A stretch of 64,000 nt of DNA from Sabellastarte sp. h YS-2021 (lineage: Eukaryota > Annelida > Polychaeta > Sabellida > Sabellidae), in assembly GCA_964017235.1 (NCBI GenBank), contig OZ024934.1:78024706-78088705 (forward strand). The letters run 5' to 3'. The notes beneath the pieces were generated by a model. It ran no database searches and was not told the origin of the DNA. It saw only the letters and a list, made by a program, of their open reading frames with translations. The first letter of the stretch is position 1. Every line of letters begins with the position of its first letter. The position numbers and the translations under genes were made by a program. Positions 1 through 12,494 of this stretch are shown here, piece by piece.

Positions 1-118
1 CAGCAGTTTACAGTACAGAACCCTGACGAACTGTATGTACTGGTTTCCTCTGCCCTTTCAACTACCCGTCGTGATATGACCTGTACAGTGTTGAAAGCGA
101 CGTAAAACCCCAAATAAA
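1..118 (+). repeat. tRNA-SINE body fragment (family 1)
   Basis: This matches the reverse complement of the body of the SINEs at 11874-12092 and 23440-23646 (shared words GTACTGGTTTCCTCTGCC, ACCCGTCGTGATATGACC, GTGTTGAAAGCGACGT). The tRNA-like head lies off the left edge. The fragment ends in an A-rich tail (aaataaataaattt), as expected for the 3' end of a LINE-mobilised SINE. Confidence 0.7.
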
Positions 119-483
119 TAAATTTAGTATCACATACGACTAAAGAATGAATGATTTTGAATGTTCTCCAAGCTCTGGACTTTTTGCTTTTAAATATACA
201 TTAATTTCCCATATAAAGTTACAAAACATTGGGTCATTCTTAATACCTGAAGGCAATGCTCATGTCATTTTTGCAGTGTTTTGTATTTCTTAATTTCATT
301 TATATATTCTGTTTGGCTCTCATTAAATGCAAAATTGTTACATCCTGGTTGCTAAAGTAAGAGATGTGAAATTCACCACTGACAATATGAGAAATTTATT
401 AGTAAGTTAAATTAGATTTTTTTATATGAAAACCAACAAAGGAACTTTTTTGGCATAAAGAATAATTATGGTCAGTCCTTGGC

Positions 484-535
484 TAACACAGACTGTCACG
501 TCCGTGTGGTGACAATGCTGAGGACCTCTCCCGAA
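484..535 (+). repeat. tRNA-SINE fragment (family 2)
   Basis: A short stretch containing GACAATGCTGAGGACCT matches the middle of the SINEs at 14480-14640 and 55008-55159. Head and tail are missing. It lies in the intron just upstream of the first visible SLC23 exon. Confidence 0.5.
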
Positions 536-658
536 ATACTCTGATTTGCTTCATGTCACAAAAAAGGCAGAAATAATGAAGTACTGGCCACTTTGGTTAC
601 TAGGCCCCAAGATAGATTTAACATTTGAAATGGCTTACTATGTCCAATGTACTTGTAG

Positions 659-812
659 CTATGCCTCCAAACAATGGTGGATCACTCTAGTCACCGTGAT
701 ACTGATTGCCATGTTTTCTCAGTACACTAAGAACATCGGTATTCCCTGCTGTAAATATGAGAGGGGCCGTGGACTGGTTAGAATCAGCTTCCCACTCTTC
801 AGACTCTTTCCT
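659..812 (+). CDS. SLC23: SLC23 exon (FSQY transmembrane block)
   Basis: About 51 residues containing QWWITLVTVILIAMFSQYTK, corresponding to the HWGI...LLFSQYARN transmembrane block and following loop of vertebrate SLC23A1/2. The donor gtaagt at 813 is strong and leaves phase 0. The acceptor is taken as acttgtag ending at 658, because the conserved W-I residues precede an alternative AG at 690. The start is therefore less certain than the end. A stretch open further upstream (from 546) is probably intronic read-through. Confidence 0.8.
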
Positions 813-1219
813 GTAAGTAATCTCAGCCAATTATAAATGGAGTTGCATTTAATTCTAATACATGTAATAGACTTAATGGTGACCATAAATGAGAGTCTTG
901 ACCCCAATGGTAATTTCACTTGCCATGGGTTTATTTTCCATTTATTCCTCTGTTTATTCACCCACCTCCACTTCACCACCCACAAGAGCTACTCCTTAGA
1001 TCTTCAAACCTTTCCAATTCATTCTAATAATAAAGTTATTGGTTTAACTTTAATTAGGTACTATTCACCACCTGTATTGTGTTACTATTGTAATATATGT
1101 AGGTAATTAAATCCTAGATTTCTTCTACTCTTCTTCTTCTTATATGTTAAAATTACATAATAAAATTACATCCTATACCATTCACCAGTTGTGTTGTTTG
1201 CCTATTGTAATCCATTCAG

Positions 1220-1370
1220 GTAATTCTAGCCGTGGTCATCACCTGGATTATAGTGTGGATCTTGACTGTAGCCAAGGTGTTCAGTGCAGACATGTGGGGA
1301 TTTGGTCAAGAGGAAGCTGTACAGATGAACCTGTTAAAGGAATCTGCTTGGTTTAGAATTCCATATCCAG
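1220..1370 (+). CDS. SLC23: SLC23 exon (TM plus WFRIPYP loop)
   Basis: Encodes VILAVVITWIIVWILTVAKV, a transmembrane helix, then a loop ending WFRIPYPG. The acceptor ccattcag|GT at 1219 keeps the frame of the preceding phase-0 exon and restores V-I-L-A. A second AG at 1229 would break the frame and was rejected. The donor gtaagg at 1371 gives phase 1. A decoy open frame continues past the donor. Confidence 0.88.
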
Positions 1371-2228
1371 GTAAGGATCAGTTATGGTTAGATTTCGATA
1401 CCCAGTTGGGATCAAATTATTCATGTCCAGGTGAGGTTAGAATTTCTATAAACAGTTTGGGTCATGGATTATCCATTTGTAGGTAGAGCCAGATTTGCAT
1501 ATCCAGTTAAGGTCAGATAACCACCTACTTGCTGATATTAACAACTTTTTGTCGTCTCAATTTACTTTGTTGACTCACAATAGATGGCAAGTGATGAATT
1601 GCACATTGATGACTGTTTTGTTCTGTGTGTATTTCTGATCTTTATAATAAATTAAAACTCCATAAGGGTCTCCTTGTATCGGTCTGTACCATACTAATTA
1701 AGTAGTGTCAAGGTAATTGTAAGACTTCTTGTGGTGCCGAAGTTTTGCTTATCAATTTATTAATCAGGCAAACAATTTAGTTAGAGTATTGTTTTTGATG
1801 CACCCACAGTGTGGAATGAGTTGCCTACTGATATTCCTTTATTACATGCTTCATAAAAAAAGATTTTCATCTTAGCTCTGTCTCAAAGAATATCCCTAAT
1901 GGTCTCTTTATCAATCCTTAATTTCCTTGTTAGAGGAGACTAAGCTATATAAAAGATGGTTAGAATTAGCATTAGTGATCACAAATCACATACATGTCAA
2001 CAGAGTCTTAGGCTACATTTCCTTGTAGTCAATTCTTGTTGACCAGTTAGTTTTGAAAAGCTTCCTTTTGTCAGATTTTCATCAAATCTAATAAGATTTC
2101 AGGCAACATCAACATCTGTTTTTAAATTGAAGCCAAAAAAATCAGGCTGTCAGATACAATCAACTGACATTTCCAGTGGAAGAAATGCAGAAAGCAACAC
2201 CTCCACTTTACTTTTGATGACCATTTTT

Positions 2229-2477
2229 ACCTCTACCAAGGAGGTGTTATGTTTATGTCTGTCCATTTGTCTGTTTGTTTGTTAGCAGGATTACACAAAT
2301 ACTACTGATTGGATCTTCCTGAATAAAAATCAGAAGATGGGTCTTGGTCCAACTTAGATCCCATTACATTTTGAGAGTGAATTGGATCATTGTCTGCACA
2401 CAAAAAAGATAATGCGGATTTTCCTATGGTACTTATTATTTGCTTCGGCGGAGTTATACGCTCTCCAAGTGCTCTTG
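2229..2477 (+). mobile_element. Short Helitron-like element N
   Basis: Begins after TT with the hairpin ACCTCTACCAAGGAGGT followed by TATG and a GTCTGTC-rich stretch. It ends with a subterminal GGCGGAGTTAT and CTCTTG directly before TT. The tail block is the inverted counterpart of an ACCTCCGCC-like head; the head here has drifted. At 249 bp it has no array and no ORF, so it is non-autonomous. Confidence 0.6.
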
Positions 2478-3097
2478 TTTATTTTTGATCTGACAAAGGA
2501 AAACACTACAAAGGCCAAAGTCTGTTTTCGTAGGATCAGTTTGGGTGAGATATGTTCAAAGTGTCACTTTTTTTACAGATTTTGACTCATCGTTCTAGGA
2601 GAGACATTAATAATGAAAAAAATGTATCACAATGTATTTTCTTTAATTTAGATTTGTTTCTCTTTTCTTCCTGCAACTCCATATGCTCCACAAGAATTTA
2701 AAATATAGAGGCTTATCTAAACAAAATCTTCAAAATTAGTTGTCTTGCCTCAACAGGAAGTTTAGTACAAAAATAAGGTATTTGGTATCTGTTCATATTT
2801 TATAGAGTAAAAAAGATGTAAAATTCACAGCAGTATGTTAAATTTACTTGTGAAGAAACTCCCTTCTATTTCCTTCCTACACACAGTTCTGATATTTTTG
2901 TGACAACACCAGGCTTTTTATCTTCCCTGATGCAAAATTGCCACCAAAATTATGTTTATTTTACCTAACTTTTAAATTGTGCCCATATTGGCAACTTTTA
3001 CATTCTGTTACCAATTTCTACATGTCTAAAGAAATGAAGAAAGAATAAAAAAAAATTATAAAGTTGATAATCATCCAATAATATATTGTTCTTTATT

Positions 3098-3625
3098 AGG
3101 ACAATCTTGTGACATCGGATGTCCTTATGGTTTCATCAAAATTTTTTTTCTCCTTTGTTTTCCTTCACTTTCTGCCTTTCTTCATTACAGCAAAAATGGT
3201 TCATGATATCATCTTCAGGTTTTCTGTGTTCGTTTCAGGGTCAAGGGGACAACTTTTGAAAAAAAAATTTTTACTTCCGCCATCTTGTTTCCAAGATGGT
3301 CGCCACCCATTTTTAAAGCTTGTTTGTCTTCAAACTTTGTACAGTAATTGATATTACTAATGGGAAGAAGCCTATTTATTTTAGACAAAATTGATATGAA
3401 AAAATGGCTGCCAGAGGCGATTTTGTAAAATGCAATTTTACCGATGCAATGCTAAGTACCACAAGGCTTGCTTCAGATGTCTCAGAAATGTTCCCATTGT
3501 GTTTTTTTTTGACATCTTTTATCCTATATAGGCCATACTAAAAAATATGACTGTTGCAATGATGAAAACTGACTTTTCTGCATGTCTCTGGAGGACGTCC
3601 CTAGGCCTGTAGGCCTTTTTCTCAA
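3098..3625 (+). mobile_element. Putative Helitron-like element J
   Basis: The head after TT is AGGACA...TGTCCT, an imperfect hairpin. The tail holds the hairpin AGGCCTGTAGGCCT and ends CTCAAG before TT. The internal sequence has the CCATCTTGTTTCCAAGATGG palindrome common in these elements. The match between head and subterminal tail is only partial, so the boundaries are tentative. Confidence 0.4.
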
Positions 3626-6600
3626 GTTGTTTTTTAATATTCAAAAAAATAGTTTATAGATATAAGGCAGTCCAGACACTCAGTCATCTTGAGTCAGTTC
3701 TGAAGGTAACCTATACAACCCCCCTGGGACCACTGTCCTTTTATAATCTTGCTTGTTATCTGTCCGGTGTACACACACCATGGCCATCAGGGCAGGCCCA
3801 TTCTAGGCCATGTGGACCTGTAATCCAATAATTACATTGGACTCTAGGCCCCACCAGCCGAAGGCCTTGGGCAATTAAACTGATACCCTGGTCCACAAAT
3901 ACACCCCTTTCATGGCCTATTTATTTAAAACGGACACACTCTAGTACACAATGAGCCTCTTCTGATGAACCTCTCTGGTGAAACCATGCCCCACTTGCAC
4001 CAGTATCCCCCACCCAGTTTATATTGATGTCATAATGATATCATCAGTGACGTCATTTTAAGTGGACCCAACTCAGTGACATCACTGTCCATCCGTAGTG
4101 TTGCCTATTTGCCATTTATTTTGAATTGATTGGTCCAACAAGCTTTTGTATATTGGTTACCAATATGACTTGTGACATATTCAAAGTCATTTCATGCACA
4201 GTCGAGCACCCGGCAAGACCTATTTTCGGAGTCAGAAACAATAAATTGCCACGTTTGAAACATCTTTTTTTTAAATTTTCACTTTTTACACAGTATAATA
4301 CACAACATATTATAAATAAATAAGACACCAATGGAAACAAACATGACATCACCGTATTTTAAGGTTAAGAAAAACAACATGATCATGTTGATAATAATTC
4401 AGTCTATTTTTTTAAAAAGTGCTCTTTAAACCAATTCCAGCCTTACACATATCTCTCATCATTCAGAAAGAAGTTGAAACCTGCCTCTTTACAAAAGCAT
4501 ACCCATCCTAGTTTTCTGGTCTTGTCTCGGTCTTTCTCCATGGCGCTGACTCCTGCGATGTTTCTGGCTTAATGATTAATGATCTCTGCTTTCTGGTATT
4601 ATGCGCCTTGGAGTCTATCAATAGATGGAGATTGAGTACTATAAAAATACTATTAGAATTAGAGTCTAAGGAAACAGGAGAGAATATACAGACATCTGTT
4701 GGAAATAAATTGCTGCAGCTTACACCCCAGTTCCACATTTGTAGTTGGCTGTCAGACCTAGCTGATGTTAACCTAGGGATACTTTTAAGTGTATGTACAC
4801 ATGTATGCAGCTTATGACACCCGACAACTGATTTGCGACAGTGTTTTTTTCCCTCCTTCTAGTTTATGTATGGTTGTTGACATGTATCCGACTCTGATTT
4901 CCGACGTCTGATTTGCGATGATGATTTTTTCGCTCTGGGAGAGCAAAATTTGGATGACAAGTAAATTTAGATGTATGTCAACAAAATATTGGGGAGGTTG
5001 AAAAAATCGCCGTCGCAAATTGGCCGTCATATGTCGTAAGCAGCATACATGTGTACATACACGTAGACTGATACTGATGAAAGGCAAAAAAACTGGAATA
5101 TCCTCCCAAACATTTGGGATTTATCCTAACTGAAAAAAATAGGTCCTAGAACTGAAAAGGTGTGTTGTAAGACCCTTGTAACTGGACAAGCTTGGATGTG
5201 TGTAATTGGGACCGTGCTGCTCACTGGCAAAGATTATTAAACATGTTAGATAATTTCTGTCAAATTGAAAAAAATTTGTCCTTTAACCGACATGGTTTTG
5301 CTCATGAAGACATAATACGATGGGTCCGGAGGCAAACTCACAACAGTTGAATTTGGGTGTTGACTTGAAAAAACATACTTTTGTGTAACAAAACGGGTGA
5401 CTATTGGATTGTATTTGTAGTACATACCTTTTTTCAAATTTTTATTTTGCTTTTCAAAATAATTACAGGACAAAATGTATTTTATACACCACTATGTAAG
5501 GTACAAATATGATGCTCAGATTATAAAAATCTTCAAAAGCCAAAAGACTTTTCTTTTAATTTACTGCTTGTTTTAGTAGCAATATTTGATCATATCAAAA
5601 CAGCCATGCATTTTCCAGGTTCTGTTTGAGTTCAGACAATGTAAAATGTAAGTGCTATTTATTCAGACAATGATCAACTTTGGTAATTGTTGCACCTTAC
5701 TCATATGTTTTCACATTGGCAACATTTCATTTTATTGTATTTGTATAACATAACACAGAGCCACAAGGCAAGTAAACATGTTGCACCAAAAACATTAACC
5801 ACTTCCCACACTCAGTCTTAAATAGTACACATAGTAACTTTGCATCCTGATTATATAATTTCTTACAGTTTTTCAGCCAATAGGCATTGTATGTTATTCC
5901 ACATTTGAGAAAGTCAGTGTCGGATGTATTTCTATCAGTTAATCACTGCTACCAGAACAATCCTCTTCAGCAAATCTAGTTTGGCACTGACCCTTGTGGT
6001 TAAGGTTTGAATTGAAGTCATGACAATGTGCGGGAAATAGTGATAGTGGAATGATTCTATCTGTTAAAAGGAATGTAAGAAATCAAATTTTGTTGTTCGC
6101 TGATATTCTGCAGTATTCAGTTGCCAAAGAATGATGCAAGAATCTATATTACACTCATGCCAAGAATATAACAAAGATGTAGCTAATTTGCATAACAGAC
6201 TGACAGGTTTAGCTTAATTTGTTTACATACAGCCTATAGCTGTTAGTTTTGGTTACATAACTGATTAGGAATTCATTTACATGTATTTAGTGTAAATACT
6301 TTATGAACATTGAACACCTGCAGTAAATATGTTTGTTTATGAAGATTTCTCCACTGCATATCTGCATATATCTAACAAGCCAGAGCTAGCTTTTAAGATG
6401 AACATAAATACTCAGTTTTTCATTTGAATATGTTATAATGGCCTTTCTGTGACATACCATGCTTTATCACTTTCTGCAAATCTGAAAAACAACTTTCTGA
6501 GATTAGTTAGAATATAAACATACTTTGGCTGTACCATGCTGTAGTTTTTCAGGTTTCCTCTAATTTTGTGAATCAATGAGGTTATTCTAAAATGAAGGGC

Positions 6601-6628
6601 ACGGTGTCACTAGTGGAATGTTTTTAAA

Positions 6629-6769
6629 GAAGGCCGAAAAGCTGTTCGGTCTACTAGCATGAGCGCAAAGCCATCAGAGACACGAGTAGTGCACTGAAGC
6701 GGTCACCCATCCCAGTACGGAGATACGCATCTTGCTAGGCCACAATTAATGACAGTCCGGAGACAAAAA
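6629..6769 (-). repeat. 5S rRNA-derived SINE, internally deleted copy
   Basis: Matches the copies at 21516 and 21696 (shared words GTAGTGCACTGAAGCGG, CACCCATCCCA, GACAGTCCGGAGAC). Read on the minus strand it holds the 5S-like C-box region TGGGATGGGTGACCGCT but has lost much of the A-box side. It is followed by an A-run and the module AGTGATCTCTAGAAGCG, which also follows the copy at 21696. Confidence 0.65.
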
Positions 6770-6819
6770 AAAGTGATCTCTAGAAGCGCTAGCATCGTTA
6801 GACCTCGTGCTTAATTTTT

Positions 6820-7620
6820 TGTGAAACAATTTGTTCAACTACTTTTTGATGTTCTGTGTCATGGTAAATTTCCACAACCAGTTGAGTAATAGCTATTTTG
6901 ACATTTTGCCAATGAGTAAGTTGCTTGTAACTTCAAAAGTATTTAATTAAGAGGTTTTTCATCAAATGAGTCATACAGCTACTTTTTGATGTTCTGTGTC
7001 ATGGCAAAGTTTGAGAGCTGCAGCTATAATAGCAACTGAGTAATAGCTACTTTGACATTTTACCAATGGGTAAATCACTTGTCGATCAATCCCTTTTTTT
7101 CTTTGTAACCATAAAAGTAACAGTGTTTTGGTTAAACATGTTGTTCAGTTACTTTTGGGTGTTTAGCTAACCAAGTTAGAGCTACTTTGATAGTTCAGCT
7201 TTGACTAAATCACTTGTAACTACAATACTATGGAAATGGAAAATGTTGTTTATCTGGAAAATTAAGAGATAGAGCAATTTTGGGCAAATTTTGGACCCAC
7301 AGGGTATTAAGGAGTACTCCTCTAGGACCTTTGAAAAATTTAGACTTTTCCAAATTTCGGCTGCCATCTTGAATTTGGGCAGAAATGGAAAGTGTTTCTT
7401 ATCTCGAAAACTGTAAGAGATAGAACGATTTTGGGCAAATTTTGGGCCCACAGGGTACATATAGGACTACTCCTCTATGATCTCTGAAAAATTGAGACTT
7501 TGCCAAATTTAGTTTTCTTAATTTCAGTCGCCATGTTGAAAATTGTTGTTTATCTTCAAAACCATGTTACTTGTCTTTTTCTGGTGGCTACATCTTGCAT
7601 CTAGCCAAAGATGTGTCCTT
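6820..7620. repeat. Decayed Helitron-type tandem array
   Basis: Two kinds of imperfect repeats. The first half repeats a TAGCTACTTTGACATTTT-type unit. The second half has two to three units with GAGATAGAGC.ATTTTGGGCAAATTTT.G.CCCACAGGGTA, the same monomer family as the arrays at 9960-10930 and 14840-15745. No clear head or tail was found. Confidence 0.55.
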
Positions 7621-7812
7621 GGTCTAGCATTACAATGTATTCCAATATACCAGGGGATTTAATAACATAGGAAGGTGAAAAACCAGAATATATGGCAGTT
7701 GACTACTAACCAGCTGGACATGGATGAGATCACTTTGTTGTCAACTGTTAGTCAACAGAGAAGGTCTTTTAAGGGGTTAAGATCAGTAAGATTTCCTTCA
7801 TGGTTTTTACAG

Positions 7813-7962
7813 GTCAATGGGGTCGTCCCACAGTTAGTGCTCCATCAGTATTTGGGATGTTGGCAGGAGTGCTTGCCAACATGCTGGAGTCAGTAGGAGA
7901 CTACTATGCCTGTGCCCGGATAGCCAGAGTGCCTCCACCTCCCATGCATGCCATAAACAGAG
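7813..7962 (+). CDS. SLC23: SLC23 exon (GDYYACAR block)
   Basis: Encodes [20 protein letters not shown], then [31 protein letters not shown] in sequence. The G-D-Y-Y-A-C-A-R and P-P-P-P-x-H-A-I-N-R-G blocks are among the most conserved in animal SLC23 proteins. Acceptor tttttacag at 7812 and donor gtatgt at 7963 are both good, phase 1 at each side. A helix plus re-entrant substrate-cavity segment is expected here. Confidence 0.95.
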
Positions 7963-8338
7963 GTATGTACTGTTTTAGTAATCCTTTATGATAATTTTGA
8001 AAAAAAATCTTATTCTTAGAATAAGAATGCATATGAAATTATGCCTAGTAGTATAGACTTCAGTATGGAGATATCATATACACACATTTTTTTTATATTT
8101 TTGTAAGAATTTTAGCTTGTTTCCTTTGGATTAGCATATTAGTTATTTCCTATTATAGATTACATCCATTTGTTATTTCCTTATGCTTTATCATTTTTAT
8201 AGTGGAGATAAACCAGACAATTACAAGCCAAAATATAAAAGTGCTGCCTCCGGCCAGTAATACAAAGCTTGTATTTAAAAAATAATATACAAGTGTAAAG
8301 GTATACACAATGCACTAGTTCTATATTTCTATGTGTAG

Positions 8339-8442
8339 GGATTGGTATTGAAGGGATCGGCTGTGTTCTGGCTGGCGCCTTTGGAACAGGAAGTGGAACA
8401 ACATCCTACAGTGAAAACATTGGTGCTATAGGAATCACCAAG
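8339..8442 (+). CDS. SLC23: SLC23 exon with NAT signature motif
   Basis: Encodes [20 protein letters not shown] followed by [15 protein letters not shown]. The E-N-I-G-x(4)-T-K stretch fits the NAT signature [QEP]-N-x-G-x4-T-[RKG], which lines the substrate site in this family. The first residue is E, as in many nucleobase transporters, where vertebrate ascorbate transporters have P (from memory of those proteins). Acceptor ctatatttctatgtgtag at 8338, donor gtatgt at 8443, leaving phase 0. Confidence 0.95.
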
Positions 8443-8612
8443 GTATGTCTCTGTGGTAAAGTAACAAATTTCAAAATTATTTTTTAAGGATGCCCACTGG
8501 TTTCACTTTGAATTTTAAGGCATGCTTTTTCTATTTTATTACAATTTAAGCTGTGTATGTAATATCATTGTACAGGTAATCTACTAACTTTTACAGTGCG
8601 TAATCAAGGGGC

Positions 8613-8930
8613 TATATTCATGATAGATAAGGTGATCTTAGATCTCAGCAAGGGGAGATTTTTCACTTGAATAAGTTTTTCTTGGAATTTGTATTCATAA
8701 AACAGTTCTCAGATGAGGTCACCTTAGATTTTAATTAAGGAAAATATACTCATGTATTTGTTTATAAAATTTTGAATGGAACAAAACGTATATGGCTATT
8801 ATGTCAACAAAAAGTTATTGTTGTTGTTGTCTGCTTGTTTACATATCTCACCAAGGTAGCTTCTAGCCTAACTTAAAATCTCAGTAGAGATTCTAAGGTC
8901 ACCTTAGAGTTAGGAATGTTTATGAATACA
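8613..8930. repeat. MITE-like inverted-repeat element in intron
   Basis: Starts TATTCATGA...AAGGTGATCTTAGATCTC and ends with the imperfect reverse complement (CTAAGGTCACCTTAGAG...TATGAATA). Arms of roughly 50 bp surround an AT-rich centre. There is no ORF. It resembles the other GTATTCA-ended elements in the window at 27993 and 29527. Confidence 0.55.
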
Positions 8931-9546
8931 ATTTCATAATTTCTTGCTTGCAGTCTAAGTTATACTTACCATATAAGTTAGGAATGGCCTTAGTATTGCT
9001 CATGCACCCAGCCCCAGGTACTAGCATATTGGGAGGTGAAGAAAAACAGAATTATCATTCAAAATATACTCAGTCATTTGATGTGTAGTGTATGGATGGT
9101 AAACAAGAGACATCAGAGAAACATGGAAAAACTAACTGTGAGGGGATGTTACATCTTTCTTTTGTTGTATAACTGTTACATTAGATGTGTTGCCCCACAT
9201 TCACAGTAGATAAACAAGTACTTTTCATATTATTAAAGTCAGTGATGTCAAGTGTTAAACAGTAAACACATGTTTACAAGCTGCAGGTGTATTTGTTGTG
9301 TACACACTGTTACAATTTATTGTTAGTTGTGCTTGTGACTGTTGGCAATATAAAAATAAACATGGTTGTATACATTTTAATGCTGTTAAAATATATCTTA
9401 AATTACCAGATAAATGCTTTAAGTCAGTGTCTAAATTTCAATAAATAAAGGCTCTCTGAAGCCATGATAGATTCTTTTTACGATTTACTATGATTTTACC
9501 ACAGATCATTTCACCACAGGGGTACAGTGATCTCACCACACTTTTT

Positions 9547-11070
9547 AGCTTACTGGCCAACGGCCGTAAGCTAATGGCATGGCCTGGCGTCGTCTTCGTT
9601 GTTGTTGTTGTTGTTGTCGTCAACAATTTTTTCCAGCCTCTTCTCCTCAGAAACTACTGCACCGATTTCTTTGAAATTTGGTATGGAGCTTCCTTGGGTA
9701 GAGGACTATCATTTTTCCTCATTGCATGTTTTTCAACCAATCAGAGAAGGTCACATGACCAAAAACATGTTTTTCAAAAGGGTGTGCTTGTCTGGATGAT
9801 AACTTAAAAAGCGCTTCACCTATTCACATGAAATTTTGCAAGTAGGTTCGTTATATACATGTCTGGAAATCAATAACTTTTCGAAGTGATCCAATACAAA
9901 ATGGCCGACTTATTAATAATTTACTAAATGTCTCGATTTTTCTTAACGCTGAAAAAACAAAAACGTGTTTATCTCAGAAACAGTGCGAGATAGAGCGATT
10001 TCGTCGAAATTTTCGACCCCCGGGGTTTCTAAGGAGCGTACTCTTTGGAATTTTCAAAAAATTTTCCCCTCCCAAAAATGGCGGCCATTTTGAATTTTCG
10101 ATTTTTTGCCAAAAATGGAAAAACACAAAATTGCTTGTATCTCCTTAACCGTGCGAGATAGAGCGATTTCGTCGAAATTTTCGACCCAGAAGGTATCTAA
10201 GGAATGTACTCTTGACAATTTTCAAAAAATTTTCCCCTCCCCAAAAATGGCAGCCATTTTGAATTTTTGCCAAAAATGGCAAAACACAAAATTGCTTCTA
10301 TCTCCTTAACCGTGCGAGATAGAGCGATTTCGTCAAAATTTTCGACCCACAGGGTGCCTAAGGAATGTAGTCTTGCCAATTTTCAAAAAATTTTCCCCTT
10401 CCCAAAAATGGCGGCCATTTTGAATTTTCGAATTTTTGCCAAAAATGGAAAAACACAAAATTGCTTCTATCTCCTAAACCGTGCGAGATAGAGCGATTTC
10501 GTCGGAATATTCAACCCACAGAGTATCTAAGGAATGTACTCTTGCAATTTTCAAAAAATTTTCCCCTCCCCAAAAATGGAAAAACACAAAATTGCTTCTA
10601 TCTCCTTAACCGTGCGAGATAGAGCGATTTCCTCAAAATTTTCGACCCACAGGGTATCTAAGGAATGTAGTCTTGCCAATTTTCAAAAAAATTTCCCCTT
10701 CCCAAAAATGGCAGCAATTTTGAATTTTCGAATTTTTACCAAAAATGGAAAAACACAAAATTGCTTCTATCTCCTTAACCGTGCAAGATAGAGCGATTTC
10801 GTCGAAATTTTCAACCCACAGGGTATCAAAGGAATGTACTCTTGGCAATTTTCAAAAAATTTTCCTGTCCCCAAAAATGGCGGCCATTTTGAATTTTCAA
10901 ATTTTTGCCTGAAATGGAAAAACACAAAATTACAGGCAAAATGTGTTCTTTTTTATTTTACATTTATTGTTGTATAAAACATATATTAATTGCTGCACAT
11001 TTATAGCATGAAAAAAGTATTTGGGTGGCACAACCACAACATGCGGGTCGCCAGTAAGCAGCAGGCCTTG
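9547..11070 (+). mobile_element. Helitron-like element E with ~165-bp array
   Basis: After TT the element starts with the hairpin AGCTTAC-T-GGCC-AAC-GGCC-GTAAGCT, then a GTT microsatellite, TTCTCCTCAGAAACTACTG, and a body shared with A/B (CCAATCAGAGAAGGTCACAT, GGATGATAACTT). Six monomers of about 165 bp follow (9960-10930), marked by CGTGCGAGATAGAGCGATTT and AAAAATGGCGGCCATTTTGA. The tail holds GCCAGTAAGC at 11050, the inverse of the head's GCTTACTGGC, and the short palindrome GGCCTTGGCC. The exact 3' end is uncertain by about 10 bp. The short array ORFs on both strands are repeat shadows. Confidence 0.75.
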
Positions 11071-11267
11071 GCCTATTTTTTAACATGTTTTATTTGCTGT
11101 ATATATTTCTGCCATAACAAGTTGTACTTTTTTACCTCCCATTGGTTCATGAAAACTGACCCAAAATTATACTTGAACAGGCATTGACTGTGTTTATTTC
11201 TCATCAACAAACCTTGGCATAAAAACAATAATGTGTAAAGGTGAACCTCAGTCTTTTGTATTTTCAG

Positions 11268-11397
11268 GTGGCAAGTCGAATGGTGTTCATAGTTGGTGCT
11301 GTGATGATGATTTTCTTTGGCATCTTCACCAAGATTGGAGCTGTATTTCTCACTATACCTCAGCCAATCATTGGAGGAGTCTTTATTGTCATGTTTG
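11268..11397 (+). CDS. SLC23: SLC23 exon (TM after signature)
   Basis: Encodes VASRMVFIVGAVMMIFFGIF then TKIGAVFLTIPQPIIGGVFIVMFG, two transmembrane segments equivalent to human VGSRRVIQCGAALML and DPVLGALFCTLFG. Acceptor gtattttcag at 11267 in phase 0, donor gtaggt after 11397 in phase 1. Confidence 0.94.
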
Positions 11398-11873
11398 GTA
11401 GGTTTGTGGTACTGATTTGAACCCTTCTCAGCCTATATGCTGGATCTAGTCCATCAGATTTCCTATTGCTAGGATGCCTATGTGCTGGTTCCAGTCCATC
11501 AGATTTCCTATTGTTTGGATGCTTATGTGCTATATTACTAAGTTACCTTCCTTCAGCACTGTGTAATGAAAACCCTTGAATATTGGATTCCATTATTTAG
11601 AATAATCTGTATTAGCACCTTATAAATGGCAAAGAACAGTTATGGTGCCAGTTTTTGCACTGTACACTGTAAATTGTCTATTTTAACCCTTTGAATTCAT
11701 TTCGCACAGTTGAATACTTCTCCAGTGGAGGCAAAGATATTAAAGGTGTATATTCAGAATTTTTGGACAAATTACAAAGTTTACTCAGAATGATATTACT
11801 TATGCACAAACAACATATTCATAATATTTTTAGTTCTCCAAATCTTACCATATGTTCAATTTATTAATTTATT

Positions 11874-12092
11874 TGGGTTTTAATGTCGCTTTCAACACAT
11901 TGTACAGGTCATATTGAGACGGGTAGTTTTATGGGCAGAGGAAACCAGTACAAACACTTGGTCAAGGTTCTGTACTGTAAACTGCTGATCAACGGCAAGC
12001 AACTACCAACTTTCTCACTTGAGGTCGGGCTGGGAATCTAACGCCGATCTCAGAGGTGGGAGGCGAGAGTGTTACCACTCTGACCCCCTACC
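11874..12092 (-). repeat. tRNA-derived SINE (family 1)
   Basis: Minus-strand SINE with its tRNA-like head at the right (GTGGTAACACTCTCGCCTCC, then a degenerate B box) and a body ending GCGACATTAAAACCC at the left. Flanks read TACCATATGTTCAA (left) and TACCATATATTCAA (right), a likely 14-bp target-site duplication with one mismatch. Matches 23440-23646 closely. Confidence 0.75.
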
Positions 12093-12494
12093 ATATATTC
12101 AAATAAAGACTTTTAACTAAATAACAACACACATGTATGTTGTTTTTGTTGTTTAACTATATTCATATCACATGACATTGGTGCCCTCCAACTTTCACAC
12201 AATACATAAAGAACCCACCAAGAAAGGTGATCACAACAAAGCTTGCCAGTGAAATAAACCCTTCAATCAGAATGAAAATTATTACTTCTTGTGTGTTGTT
12301 TTGACAAAACATAGGCAACACCACAGGTGCCATCGACATTTTTTGCCCAAATTTTGGGAAAAATTGAAACAAAACAGTTTTATATACAGTTGTCAATGCA
12401 GGGAAAGTAAAATTAGAGCAATTTTAAAATATGAATATACACGTTGAAAATTTCAAAAATAATAGTATCATTTAATTTTTGTTTTCCCATGTAG

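Larger units (their letters stand above)
1371..7812 (+). other. Large SLC23 intron
   Basis: A 6.4-kb intron. It holds a compact Helitron-like element (2229-2477), a second (3098-3625), a 5S-derived SINE (6629-6769) and a decayed tandem array (6820-7560). From about 3630 to 6600 I see no coding, RNA or clear repeat signal apart from AT-rich sequence and weak inverted repeats. Confidence 0.8.

Noticed and set aside
1229-1230. Alternative SLC23 acceptor at 1229
   Set aside because: Would shift the frame against the phase-0 donor at 812; the acceptor at 1219 keeps frame and adds conserved residues.
10106-10848. Several ~70-85-codon ORFs with similar peptides on both strands (also 14664-15757, 18784-19166, 36679-37562)
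   Set aside because: All fall in the ~165-bp Helitron-type arrays and repeat with the monomer. Both strands are open at once because of composition.
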